Of a stretch of 64,000 nucleotides of DNA, positions 10,401 through 18,060 are shown one piece after another. Under the pieces are notes generated by a model. The model saw only the letters and a list, made by a program, of their open reading frames with translations. It was not told the origin of the DNA and made no database searches. The position numbers and the translations under genes are program-made. Source of the stretch: CALAGB01 sp963713965 (GTDB lineage Bacteria; Chloroflexota; Chloroflexia; Thermomicrobiales; Thermomicrobiaceae). Each line of letters begins with the position of its first letter. Positions within the stretch are counted from its first letter, which is position 1. The stretch covers positions 2,418,001-2,482,000 of the forward strand of contig OY970217.1 of NCBI GenBank assembly GCA_963713965.1. Reading direction: 5' to 3'.

Positions 10401-10515
10401 GTCTGGCTAGCTCCGACAGTTCAGCATCTCGACCCACGAGAATTGGGCAGATTTGTGGTGATGTGATCGGCACGATACCCCCGTAGACCGCGCTCGCCGT
10501 CGATTTGTCCAACAA
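7495..10515 (-). CDS. Large ATP-binding LuxR-family regulator (LAL/MalT-like)
   Basis: A 1006-residue transcription regulator. Residues about 28-300 form a STAND/AAA-type ATPase with Walker A GEAGAGKT and Walker B LLLVLEDLHWAD. The middle (about 400-880) is helical and TPR-like, with repeated A/L-rich pairs. The C-terminus is a LuxR-type helix-turn-helix (LTPREREVAVWTATGLSNKE, then KTVEMHVSNCLGKL). Such proteins bind a ligand through the TPR sensor and activate genes on ATP binding. The longest frame begins with TTG at 10515; a GTG at 10473 preceded by GGGGGT is an alternative start. It lies upstream of the methyltransferase-nitrilase pair on the same strand and may control it; no operator was identified. 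Confidence 0.9.
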   Translation of the reverse strand: MLDKSTASAVYGGIVPITSPQICPILVGRDAELSELARLCLQALRGQSSFALVSGEAGAGKTRLLEEMTSFAIEQGFQCVVGGCTERDVDFPFSAFIDGLRQRLSENRAAPRSALGIHADVLAELLPEIGSDARNPSSPTSLSPEQSKRHLFEALVAFFDELAQQQPLLLVLEDLHWADPTSLELLELLPRRLASTRILVLATSRTEGRSGDLIRCIDTLRRQRAITEISLEPLPSEQVQRMLEALLQSPSSLAIASMIQRKTNGNPFFIEELVASIGPGGDTAWLSDELRVPETVRDTILLRLRGLDADSWDVVDVAAIIGHRFTIELLSQACGIPRPAVLNAVEQLESRHILVTERFERESVVTFRHALTRDVIYLQIPLSQRQMLHRQIAEALEERTRQDAPSLITAAELGYHFHQSGVWEKVLEYAPVAGETAWQVHATTEALIHYRRALDAGTALDHPSVAKFHTLCGQALSLLGVFDDARRHLEEALCISRSQSDQATEQQALYSLSGLYASQDYSHAMEMAEQSLSLARLLKDPRREALSLNRFGNILTNVLRLSESRQLHEEALHIFESLNDQWGSADSLDLIAMNHYLSGDVIEARSLFRQAASIFESLDDPERLASSITSRGLYLAVVDGPCGCDVSPDEFRIDAKRGLALCQEIGWRPGETYALVALACAEIGAGDYGQAQSFAEAALTVATEIDHQQWRVIALLTLGLLQVDLLDIVGAFEHFSEALDLAETLGSTQWEERLKAWLAHCHLRLGDVNLARSVVTQILPVNGQSETIGQRRALVTLAEIMLKDGNAHESLNVLNTLMRQDELYLPAELLLLRGDALAVRGDRDAANAAYLRARKIASQHGPRGMLWRTADRIADLWRDHNETVVARESENLRMELDDLASSISDPERRDHFLRAAGSDTSTSARSRHRTGRTDGPGGLTPREREVAVWTATGLSNKEIAFKLSIAEKTVEMHVSNCLGKLAFTSRTQLASWTFDQGWNPTPEDTG

Positions 10516-10608
10516 GCGACCTTACGCGATGTGACTCAAAATAAGAGAGATTCTGCGGAACATCGTCAATCTACGGGACAACCAAACGACTGTCAACGAG
10601 GCCGCGGT

Positions 10609-10626
10609 CTGTCAGCCGTGTGACAG
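10609..10626. promoter_or_regulatory. Perfect inverted repeat upstream of the LuxR-family gene
   Basis: CTGTCA and TGACAG flank a six-base spacer, about 95 bases before the LAL regulator start and just after the dehydrogenase stop. It could be an operator for the regulator or a weak terminator of the dehydrogenase gene; there is no T-tract. Confidence 0.3.
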
Positions 10627-10650
10627 CCCATGCACATGGTTCGAGGTGCA

Positions 10651-11589
10651 TCATTCGTGGTAGCGCACGAAGACCTTGATCGGACGTTCATTGCCGTGAG
10701 CCAGTCGTTGGAAGGTTTCGACAAGCTGGCCGGCCGAGACGCGCCACTGGAACAGCGAGGCCAGAAGCTCCTCCTGTCCACGCGCTCGTTCGAAGAACCA
10801 GCGTGCGTGTTGATGGTAGTCCCAGCCGTCGCTCGATCCTACAATCGTCAGTTCCTTCCGGTGGAAGTCCGGGATGAGCGTGAGCGGCTCGAGATTGCCG
10901 TCAGCCAGAATACAGATCGAGCCGTCTGGGAATACGGATCGCTGCAGCAGCGCGAAGGCGGCGTCTCGACTGGAGCACTCGAACCCGAACGCATACTCTG
11001 ACGCGATCCGATCCGGGTCGGTGCTGGCGAAGACCCCGCTCGCCCCGAGCAACCGCCCCAGCTCGCGCCGGTCTTCACGCGGTTCGGTCAGATCGACTAC
11101 CTCGACACCGTATTGCCTCAGCGTCCAGACGGTCAGGAGTCCGATCGCACCGCCTCCGGTGACGAGGACGCGGTCGTGAGGGCTCGGCATCAGCTTGCGC
11201 ACTCCTTTGGCAACGTCGCAGCTCAGAATCGAGAGGATCGCGATCTCGTCGCTGATCCCCTCCGGCACCGAAATCGCCTTGCGTGCGTCAACCAGCGCGT
11301 GGGTGCGGTGTCCATACGTGGCGACGATGCGGTCGCCGGGAGCGAAACCCGTCACGTGAGGCCCACACGCCAAGACGCGAGCCACGCTCTCGTAGCCGGT
11401 CATGGCCGAGTAGTGGGGTTCGAGCCCGCGTGAAGTTCCCAGGTAATGGGGCAGCTCGGTGCCGATGCTGATGGCGCCGGCTAGCGTCTCGACCAGCAGG
11501 TCGTCTGGCCCGGGAGAAGGTACCTCTTCCTCGACCCAGGCCATCTCTTCAGGTGCGGTCAGAAGCATCGACCTAGCGCGCATCGTCAT
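10651..11589 (-). CDS. Medium-chain dehydrogenase/reductase, zinc-type alcohol dehydrogenase relative
   Basis: The protein has an N-terminal GroES-like domain (about 1-120, with the SIGTELPHYLG segment) and a Rossmann domain with the nucleotide motif VLVTGGGAIGLLTVW near residue 140. It is 312 residues, slightly short for the family. Neither the structural-zinc four-cysteine lobe nor the canonical catalytic-zinc Cys and His-Glu pair is obvious, so it may be a zinc-independent reductase or a member close to the bacteriochlorophyllide-dehydrogenase-like group. Two ATG codons six bases apart (11589 and 11583) are possible starts. Substrate unknown. It stands alone between the LAL regulator and a divergent small membrane protein. 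Confidence 0.75.
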   Translation of the reverse strand: MTMRARSMLLTAPEEMAWVEEEVPSPGPDDLLVETLAGAISIGTELPHYLGTSRGLEPHYSAMTGYESVARVLACGPHVTGFAPGDRIVATYGHRTHALVDARKAISVPEGISDEIAILSILSCDVAKGVRKLMPSPHDRVLVTGGGAIGLLTVWTLRQYGVEVVDLTEPREDRRELGRLLGASGVFASTDPDRIASEYAFGFECSSRDAAFALLQRSVFPDGSICILADGNLEPLTLIPDFHRKELTIVGSSDGWDYHQHARWFFERARGQEELLASLFQWRVSAGQLVETFQRLAHGNERPIKVFVRYHE

Positions 11590-11774
11590 CCGTATCTCAG
11601 CCCTATGTTCGTCGCATGCGTTCGTGCTTGACGTACAGAAGCATCATAATCCTTGCAACTGCTCGTCCGCTCGATCTTCATCTGTTCGGATCGCCAGGCC
11701 GTACTATCAGTGACACAACGGTCGATCGTCATCTGATGGAGTTGTCGGTGGATGGTCACGTATAGGGAGAATTC

Positions 11775-11972
11775 ATGAGCGTTCGAATCGTCCGGTTGGT
11801 CCTGGGGATCCTCCTGGCTCTCGTCGGAATCCTCTGGATCCTGCAAGGCGCAGATCTGCTTGGCGGCAATGGCGGTATGAATGGCAAAGGGATTTGGATC
11901 GTGATCGGAGCTATCGTTCTGATCGCGGGGCTGGCGTTGCTGGCACCATTGCGCCGAGCGCGGCCGGAGTAA
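11775..11972 (+). CDS. Small two-helix membrane protein
   Basis: A 65-residue protein with two hydrophobic segments (about residues 5-25 and 40-58), a short Gly/Asn-rich loop between them and a basic tail (RRARPE). A good ribosome site, GGGAG, lies seven bases before the ATG, which supports expression. I do not recognise a named family. It converges with the sulfite-oxidase-like gene, whose stop is 14 bases away, so no shared operon. Confidence 0.65.
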   Translation: MSVRIVRLVLGILLALVGILWILQGADLLGGNGGMNGKGIWIVIGAIVLIAGLALLAPLRRARPE

Positions 11973-11986
11973 GCCCTCGGCTTCTC

Positions 11987-13588
11987 TCAACCGGCGACAC
12001 CGACCACGATGCGGTGCCAGCCACTCGCCCCGTCCGGCAACGGCGAGGCGTGGTCACTGGTTTGCACCGCTCCAGTGCCGTCGGTTGCCCGGACGACGAG
12101 CGTGTAGGTTCCCGTGGTTGGCGTCCACGGCAGCCGCCACAGCACCCAGCTGAGACCTTCGGAGCTCGGATCAGAGTCGATGGTCGCCTGTTGCCAGGTG
12201 TCGCCTCCGTCGAGGCTGACCTCGACCCTGCTCACCCCACGGTCTCCGGCAAAGCCGAGACCCGCGAGCTCGGCGTTGTCGGGCTTGACGACCGCGCGAT
12301 CGCCGGGCAGCCGTATCTGGCTCTCGGTCTTGACCTCTCCGACGTTCGTCCACCCCTTCTGTTGCCAGTAACCCTTGTAGTCCCCCTTGATGACTTCGAT
12401 CCGCTCCAGCCATTTCACGTTCTTGATCCCGTAGCGGCCAGGCACGATGACCCGAACGGGAAACCCATGTCTACGCGGCAGGGGCTCGCCATTCATCTGC
12501 CAGACCAGCATGGTCGTCGGGGCCGTGGCCTTCTCCATGGGCACTGAGTCACTGTAGCCGTCAGTGCCGTGGAAGACGACGGTCGCTGCGGTCGGGTCGA
12601 CTCCGGTCAGATCGAGCACCTTAGCCAACGGGGCGCCGGTCCAGGTCGCGGTCGAGATGAGCGGGCCGCCGATCGGATTGCTGATGCAAGTCAACGTGGA
12701 AACGAAGTCAGGAGCGGCCAGCGCCTGCAGGTCGGCTGCCGAAAACGTTCGCGGCGTCTGCACTTCGCCATCGACCCGGATCGTCCAGTTGCGGTCACCG
12801 GTATTGACACGAGGATCGACGAAATTCTTGGAGACCACGTAGAACTCGTCGATAGGCGTGATCGGGTTCGGCATCTTTCCACCCGAAGCGACGACAGCCT
12901 CACCCGTTCGCACGCGCTCCACTTCGCCACCAAATATCGCGATCGAGACGATTCCAGTGAGCCCGATCCCGCCTACTTCGAGCAATCTGCGTCGCGAGCC
13001 GTCAACCGCTGGCTGATCTGATCGAATCGACGAGCGACTGCCGGAGAAGTAGGGAATAGCGAGCGAGATGGCCAGACCAAACGTGAGTGACGCCGCCAGG
13101 ACGCAGAGGAGGACCTTCACCAGCTCCGTGTAGGTGAGGGTGCCGCCGACGCGCAGATCGACAGCCCAGAGCATGAAGAGGGACAGCGTGGCCAGAGCGG
13201 CCAGCGCGAACGAGAAGCCGGTCCTCCACATCGGGCGGGTTGGTGGAATGATCGGAGGTGAAAAGAGCCAACCGGCACCCGCACCGATCAGCACCAACGT
13301 CGCGGCCATCCCAACGAAAAGCCACGCCTTGGCCGCGGTTCCGAAGATGTCGATCAGCTTCGAGAAGACGCCAAGCGGGATCCACGATAGGATCACCTCC
13401 GCCAGCGCATCGAGAATCGAGACGATGCCGGTGATCTGCTTCAAGACGATCACCACGGCAAGCGCGACCAACGTGGCGAACGCGCCCGCAAGCGCTCCGC
13501 GCCATCCGCTACGCTGGTATTCGATGCCAGTGGAGGTTGTCTCTGTGTCCAATGACTTCCTCATGCGCCGTGGTCGGTTGAGCGACAC
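11987..13588 (-). CDS. Membrane-anchored sulfite-oxidase-family molybdoenzyme
   Basis: About 240 N-terminal residues form several transmembrane helices (about five hydrophobic stretches). The rest is an oxidoreductase molybdopterin-binding domain followed by a Mo-co dimerisation (Ig-like) domain. The candidate molybdenum-ligand cysteine is in STLTCISNPIGG, near residue 300, and the GIKNVKWLERIEV segment is typical of the family. The enzyme probably oxidises sulfite or another small oxyanion outside the membrane and passes electrons onward; no heme motif is present in the chain. The start is uncertain: GTG at 13588 or ATG at 13564, neither with a good ribosome site. It is divergent from cydA, so a link to quinone oxidation is possible but not shown. 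Confidence 0.85.
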   Translation of the reverse strand: MSLNRPRRMRKSLDTETTSTGIEYQRSGWRGALAGAFATLVALAVVIVLKQITGIVSILDALAEVILSWIPLGVFSKLIDIFGTAAKAWLFVGMAATLVLIGAGAGWLFSPPIIPPTRPMWRTGFSFALAALATLSLFMLWAVDLRVGGTLTYTELVKVLLCVLAASLTFGLAISLAIPYFSGSRSSIRSDQPAVDGSRRRLLEVGGIGLTGIVSIAIFGGEVERVRTGEAVVASGGKMPNPITPIDEFYVVSKNFVDPRVNTGDRNWTIRVDGEVQTPRTFSAADLQALAAPDFVSTLTCISNPIGGPLISTATWTGAPLAKVLDLTGVDPTAATVVFHGTDGYSDSVPMEKATAPTTMLVWQMNGEPLPRRHGFPVRVIVPGRYGIKNVKWLERIEVIKGDYKGYWQQKGWTNVGEVKTESQIRLPGDRAVVKPDNAELAGLGFAGDRGVSRVEVSLDGGDTWQQATIDSDPSSEGLSWVLWRLPWTPTTGTYTLVVRATDGTGAVQTSDHASPLPDGASGWHRIVVGVAG

Positions 13589-13845
13589 CGCCCATAGCAG
13601 GTACGGGAATCGTCCGTCGGCGGATTGCCGGCCCGTTGCAATGGATGCTTCGCTGCCACAATGATAGTTCAGTGATCGGCCACGGCGATTCGGTTATCCC
13701 GAGCTCCGCGAATGACATGGACTTCAACGGTTCTTGTCAGGAAGATCGTGGATTTCGCGAGATTGCGACGAACGCCCGCCCTCTGTGTCTCGTATAGTGA
13801 ACGTGCTAACATAGCTCGGCACCGACCCAGTGGGGAGATGGCCTC

Positions 13846-15207
13846 ATGGACAGCGCGATCACGATGTCCCGTCTCCAGTTCGCGTTCACGGCCTCGTACC
13901 ATTATCTCTTTCCGCAGTTCACAATGGGCGTGGCGCTGCTGATCTTAATCCTCAAGACGCTGGCCGTGCGCCGTGGCGACGAGAAGTACCACAACGCCAC
14001 GCGCTTCTGGACCAAGATCTTCGCCGTCAGCTTCATTATTGGGGTCGTCACCGGCATCCCGATGGAGTTTCAGTTCGGCACTAACTGGGCGCTCTTCTCG
14101 ACCTTTGCAGGAAACATCATTGCTCAGCTGCTCGCCATGGAAGGTGCGTTCGCCTTCTTCCTGGAGTCCGCCTTCCTTGGGCTGCTTCTCTTTGGTGAGC
14201 GCCGTTTCGGCCAACGGGTGCACTGGTTCGCCGCGCTGATGGTCTTCATTGGCACCTGGGCGTCCGGCTTCTTCATCATCGCCGCCGATGCCTGGATCCA
14301 ACATCCGGTCGGTTACACGACGCTCCCGGACGGTGGAATCAAGATCTCCGATTACTGGGCGGTCGTCTTCAATTCCTGGACGCTCCCAATGTACTTCCAC
14401 ACCATGAGCGGCGCGGTCATCACCGGCGCATTTGCCATGACGGGCTTGGGGGCGTATTACGTGCTGCTCAACCGGCACGTCGAATATGGTCGACTCTTCC
14501 TAAAAATCGGCGTCATCGTCGGGGTCATCGCCACCATCTTCCAGCTCTATCCGAGTGGCGACTTCGAGGGGCAGCAGGTGGCCCAGCATCAGCCGACTAA
14601 GCTGGCAGCCATGGAGGGCCTCTACAACACGTCGACCGGGGCGGGTGTCGTGATCCTTGGCCAGCCGGACACCCAGACGCAGACGCTGGACAACAAGATC
14701 GAGATCCCGCACGTGCTCAGCTTCCTGACCTACCGCCGCTGGACGGCGAAGGTGCTGGGCCTGAACTCTTTCCCACGAACCGATTGGCCCGATAACATCC
14801 CGCTCCTCTACTACAGCTATCACATCATGGTTGGGCTTGGGACGATCTTCATCGCCATCATGGTCCTCGCGGCGCTTCTCCTCTGGCGACAAAAGCTTTG
14901 GAAGTCACGCTGGATGCTCTGGATTCTCCTGCTCGCGACGCCGTTTCCGTTTATCGCCAATACGGCGGGCTGGCTGACCACAGAGCTCGGACGGCAGCCC
15001 TGGCTGATCTACAACCTGCTACGCACCAATGACGGCGTCTCGATGACCGTCTCCTCCGGCAACGTCCTTTTCACCTTGATTGGATTCGCGGGGATGTACC
15101 TGATCATGGGTCTGCTCTACGTCGTTCTCATCGTCCAGGACGTGGCGCATGGACCGGAATCGTCCGAACCAGATGATCCCGATGCGATGCTGAGCCTGGC
15201 AGACTAG
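13846..15207 (+). CDS. cydA: Cytochrome bd quinol oxidase subunit I
   Basis: Subunit I oxidises quinol and reduces oxygen in the cytoplasmic membrane. His19 (SYHYLFP) matches the heme b595 ligand, Glu99 and Glu107 (AMEGAF, FLESAF) match the conserved acidic pair, His185 (MYFHTMSGA) is in the position of the heme b558 ligand, and GRQPW is present. At 453 residues the Q-loop is short, unlike the long loop of E. coli CydA. The ATG follows GGGGAG by eight bases. It begins a run cydA-cydB-cydD-cydC with short gaps, a complete structural and assembly operon. Confidence 0.97.
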   Translation: MDSAITMSRLQFAFTASYHYLFPQFTMGVALLILILKTLAVRRGDEKYHNATRFWTKIFAVSFIIGVVTGIPMEFQFGTNWALFSTFAGNIIAQLLAMEGAFAFFLESAFLGLLLFGERRFGQRVHWFAALMVFIGTWASGFFIIAADAWIQHPVGYTTLPDGGIKISDYWAVVFNSWTLPMYFHTMSGAVITGAFAMTGLGAYYVLLNRHVEYGRLFLKIGVIVGVIATIFQLYPSGDFEGQQVAQHQPTKLAAMEGLYNTSTGAGVVILGQPDTQTQTLDNKIEIPHVLSFLTYRRWTAKVLGLNSFPRTDWPDNIPLLYYSYHIMVGLGTIFIAIMVLAALLLWRQKLWKSRWMLWILLLATPFPFIANTAGWLTTELGRQPWLIYNLLRTNDGVSMTVSSGNVLFTLIGFAGMYLIMGLLYVVLIVQDVAHGPESSEPDDPDAMLSLAD

Positions 15208-15222
15208 AGGAGGAGGAAGACA

Positions 15223-16263
15223 ATGACGACTCTCTGGTTCATTCTGGTCGCCTTCATGATTGCGATGTACGTCCTCCTCGATGGGTTTGATCTCGGCGCG
15301 GGAGCGATTCACCCCTTCGTGGCCAAAGACGGCAATGAACGACGCTCGATCTTTGCGGCCATTGGACCCATCTGGGACGGTAACGAGGTCTGGCTTTTGG
15401 CAGCAGGAGGTGCGCTCTTCTTTACCTTCCCGCTCCTCTATTCCTCCAGCTTCAGCGGCTTTTATTTGCCGTTGATGATTGTCCTGTGGCTGCTGATGAT
15501 ACGTGGATTGGCGATCGAGCTTCGCTCCCACGTAGATAATCCCTTGTGGGCAACCTTCTGGGATGCCCTCTTCTTTCTGGGCAGCGCGTTGCTGGCGATC
15601 TTCTTTGGTGCCGCCATCGCCAACGTGGTGAGAGGTGTGCCGCTGAGCGCCCAGGGCTATTTCTTCGAGCCGTTATGGACCGACTTTAATCCGAAGAGTT
15701 CCACCCCAGGTATCCTCGATTGGTACACCATCCTCATCGGCGTTGTGGCGCTGGCGGTCCTCGTGTTGCATGGAGCCAACTTCATCAGCGTCAAGACGGA
15801 AGGCGCGCTCAATGAGCGCTCGCGCCGTGTAGCCCGCGGGGCCCTGATCGCGACCGTCGTGCTGACGGCCGTGGCAACGCCGGTCACCTTCTGGATTCGC
15901 CACTCGATGCTGACGCGGTTCAACGACCATCCCTACGGCTACATCCTGCCGATCGTGGCCGTAGCCGGGATCGTTCTGGCTGGCTACGGCATCCTCAACG
16001 GGCGTGATGGTTGGAGCCTGATCGGCTCGGGCGCCTTCATCCTGGGGATGCTCACCAGTACTGCCTTTGGGCTCTACCCAACTGTTCTGCCAGCGGTCGA
16101 TGCCGCCAACAGCCTGACCATTCACAACGCCTCGGCTCCCCATTACGGGCTGGTCGTGGGATTGATCTGGTGGTGCATCGGTATGGTGCTGGCCGCAATC
16201 TACTTCGTCCTGATCTATCGCATGTTCAGGGGCAAGGTGAACCTTTCGGAGGGAGGCTATTGA
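15223..16263 (+). CDS. cydB: Cytochrome bd quinol oxidase subunit II
   Basis: A polytopic membrane protein of 346 residues opening with the typical CydB start (LWFILVAFMIAMYVLLDGFD) and continuing with GPIWDGNEVWL and GAALFFTFP-like segments. It forms the heterodimeric oxidase with CydA. It starts 15 bases after cydA, preceded by a very strong AGGAGGAGG ribosome site. Confidence 0.97.
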   Translation: MTTLWFILVAFMIAMYVLLDGFDLGAGAIHPFVAKDGNERRSIFAAIGPIWDGNEVWLLAAGGALFFTFPLLYSSSFSGFYLPLMIVLWLLMIRGLAIELRSHVDNPLWATFWDALFFLGSALLAIFFGAAIANVVRGVPLSAQGYFFEPLWTDFNPKSSTPGILDWYTILIGVVALAVLVLHGANFISVKTEGALNERSRRVARGALIATVVLTAVATPVTFWIRHSMLTRFNDHPYGYILPIVAVAGIVLAGYGILNGRDGWSLIGSGAFILGMLTSTAFGLYPTVLPAVDAANSLTIHNASAPHYGLVVGLIWWCIGMVLAAIYFVLIYRMFRGKVNLSEGGY

Positions 16264-16329
16264 CGGCCCCGACCGTACTCCGAGCCAAAAACAGCGCCCT
16301 GTTGAGCATGCGCTTCACGACGGCGGTTC

Positions 16330-18060
16330 ATGGATAGGCGGCTAACCCAGGAGATCCGACCGTTCCGCCGTTTCCTGATCCTGACCGTCTCTCTCGGCAC
16401 GCTCGCCACAGGGGTGACCATCGCGCAGATGGCGATCCTGGCGCGTGTGGTCGATCGAGTCTTTCTGGAGCAGGAGTCGCTTGCGCAGATCAAGACATTG
16501 GTTGCGCTCCTGCTCGTCGCGATTGTGGTGCGCGCCGCGCTCCTCTGGCTGCGTGCGCTGACGGCCGAAGAGGGGGCCATCCGCGTCAAGTCCGATCTAC
16601 GCGATCGTCTGCTGGTCAAGCTCGCGCGGCTGGGGCCGAGCTACACGCGGGCAGAGCGGACCGGCGAGATCGTTGGCACGACCACGGAAGGGATTGAACG
16701 CCTTGATCCCTATTTTGCCCGCTATCTGCCACAGGTCGCGCTCAGTCTGATCACGCCGCTGATGATTCTGGCCTACGTCTTCCCGCTCGATCTGACCAGC
16801 GCGCTCATCCTCCTCTTCACCGCGCCGATCATCCCTATCCTGATGATTGTCGTCGGCACCTATGCCGAAGGACACATCCAGCGGCAGTGGCTGGCGTTAT
16901 CCCGCATGAGCACGTATTTCCTGGACGTGCTCCAGGGATTGCCGACGCTGAAACTGCTCGGTCGCGGATTCACCGAAGCGGAGCGGGTCGAGCGTGTGAG
17001 CGAGGATTTCCGTACGCGCACCATGAAGGTGCTACGCTACGCCTTCCTCTCCGGGTTGGTGCTCGAGTTCATGACCACGGCCGCCATCGCGCTGGTGGCC
17101 GTTTCGCTTGGAGTACGGCTGGTCGATGGCCACATCCCGTTTCAGCCCGCGTTCCTGGTGCTGCTGCTCACGCCCGAGTTCTATCGTCCACTGCGCGATC
17201 TGGGGACTGACCGCCATGCCGCGATGGAGGGCAAGGCGGCCGCCGAGCGCATCTTCGAGATCCTGGACACGCCGGTTGCGACGCAGGAACCGAAGTCAGT
17301 CACGGAGCGGCAGTTGGATGGTCACTCGCTCGAACTGCGCGACGTGAGATTCACCTATCCCGATTCCCCGGAACCCGCGCTGCAGAGCATCAGCCTGACC
17401 GTGCCGGCCGGTTCGCGTACGGCGCTGGTCGGCGCAAGCGGTTCGGGCAAGAGCACGCTGATCAACCTGCTGATGCGTTTCGTTGAGCCGGGAGAGGGGA
17501 CAATCCTGTGTGACGGCGTGCAGATTGGCGGTCTCGCGCCGGAGGAATGGCGCCGCCAGGTCTCACTCGTCTCCCAGCACCCCTATCTTTTCTATGGCAG
17601 CGTACGGGAGAACATCCGTATGGCCCGCCCAGAGGCGATGATCGACGAGGTGCGCCAGGCGGCCGTGCTGGCCGGCGCGGCCCAATTTATCGAGAGCCTG
17701 CCGGATGGCTATGACACGGAGCTGGGTGAGCGAGGCAATCGCTTGAGCCAGGGGCAGGCGCAGCGTATCGCTCTGGCACGCGCTTTCCTCAAGGACGCCC
17801 CGATCGTGCTGCTGGATGAGCCGACGTCCAGTCTCGACCCCGAGAGCGAGGAGCTAATCCGTCAATCCCTTGAAAGACTGGCGCAGGGCCGCACCGTCCT
17901 GATCGTGGCGCACCGGTTGAAGTCGGTCTATTCAGCCGACCAGATCGCGGTCCTCGAACGCGGGCGACTGGTCGAGCTCGGTACGCATGCGGAATTGCTG
18001 AAAGCTGGGGGCTCATACACTCGACTCTTCGGTGCCGGAGACAAGGTGACGGCCGCATGA
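16330..18060 (+). CDS. cydD: ABC exporter CydD, thiol transport for cytochrome bd assembly
   Basis: A half-transporter of 576 residues: six membrane helices in residues 1-310 and an ABC ATPase in the C-terminal half with Walker A GASGSGKST, signature LSQGQAQR and Walker B IVLLDEPTSSLD. With CydC it forms the heterodimer that exports cysteine or glutathione-type thiols needed for bd oxidase maturation. No clear ribosome site precedes the ATG at 16330, which lies 66 bases after cydB. Its stop overlaps the cydC start by four bases. Identity rests on the position between cydB and cydC as much as on sequence. Confidence 0.92.
   Translation: MDRRLTQEIRPFRRFLILTVSLGTLATGVTIAQMAILARVVDRVFLEQESLAQIKTLVALLLVAIVVRAALLWLRALTAEEGAIRVKSDLRDRLLVKLARLGPSYTRAERTGEIVGTTTEGIERLDPYFARYLPQVALSLITPLMILAYVFPLDLTSALILLFTAPIIPILMIVVGTYAEGHIQRQWLALSRMSTYFLDVLQGLPTLKLLGRGFTEAERVERVSEDFRTRTMKVLRYAFLSGLVLEFMTTAAIALVAVSLGVRLVDGHIPFQPAFLVLLLTPEFYRPLRDLGTDRHAAMEGKAAAERIFEILDTPVATQEPKSVTERQLDGHSLELRDVRFTYPDSPEPALQSISLTVPAGSRTALVGASGSGKSTLINLLMRFVEPGEGTILCDGVQIGGLAPEEWRRQVSLVSQHPYLFYGSVRENIRMARPEAMIDEVRQAAVLAGAAQFIESLPDGYDTELGERGNRLSQGQAQRIALARAFLKDAPIVLLDEPTSSLDPESEELIRQSLERLAQGRTVLIVAHRLKSVYSADQIAVLERGRLVELGTHAELLKAGGSYTRLFGAGDKVTAA

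Noticed and set aside
11400..11440. GGTTCGAGCCC resembling a tRNA T-loop
   Set aside because: It is within the coding frame of the dehydrogenase and no acceptor or anticodon stem fits around it.
13763..13798. TTGCGA and TATAGT as a cydA promoter
   Set aside because: The spacer is 24 bases, too long for a sigma-70 promoter; the TATAGT alone may be a -10 but this is not supportable.
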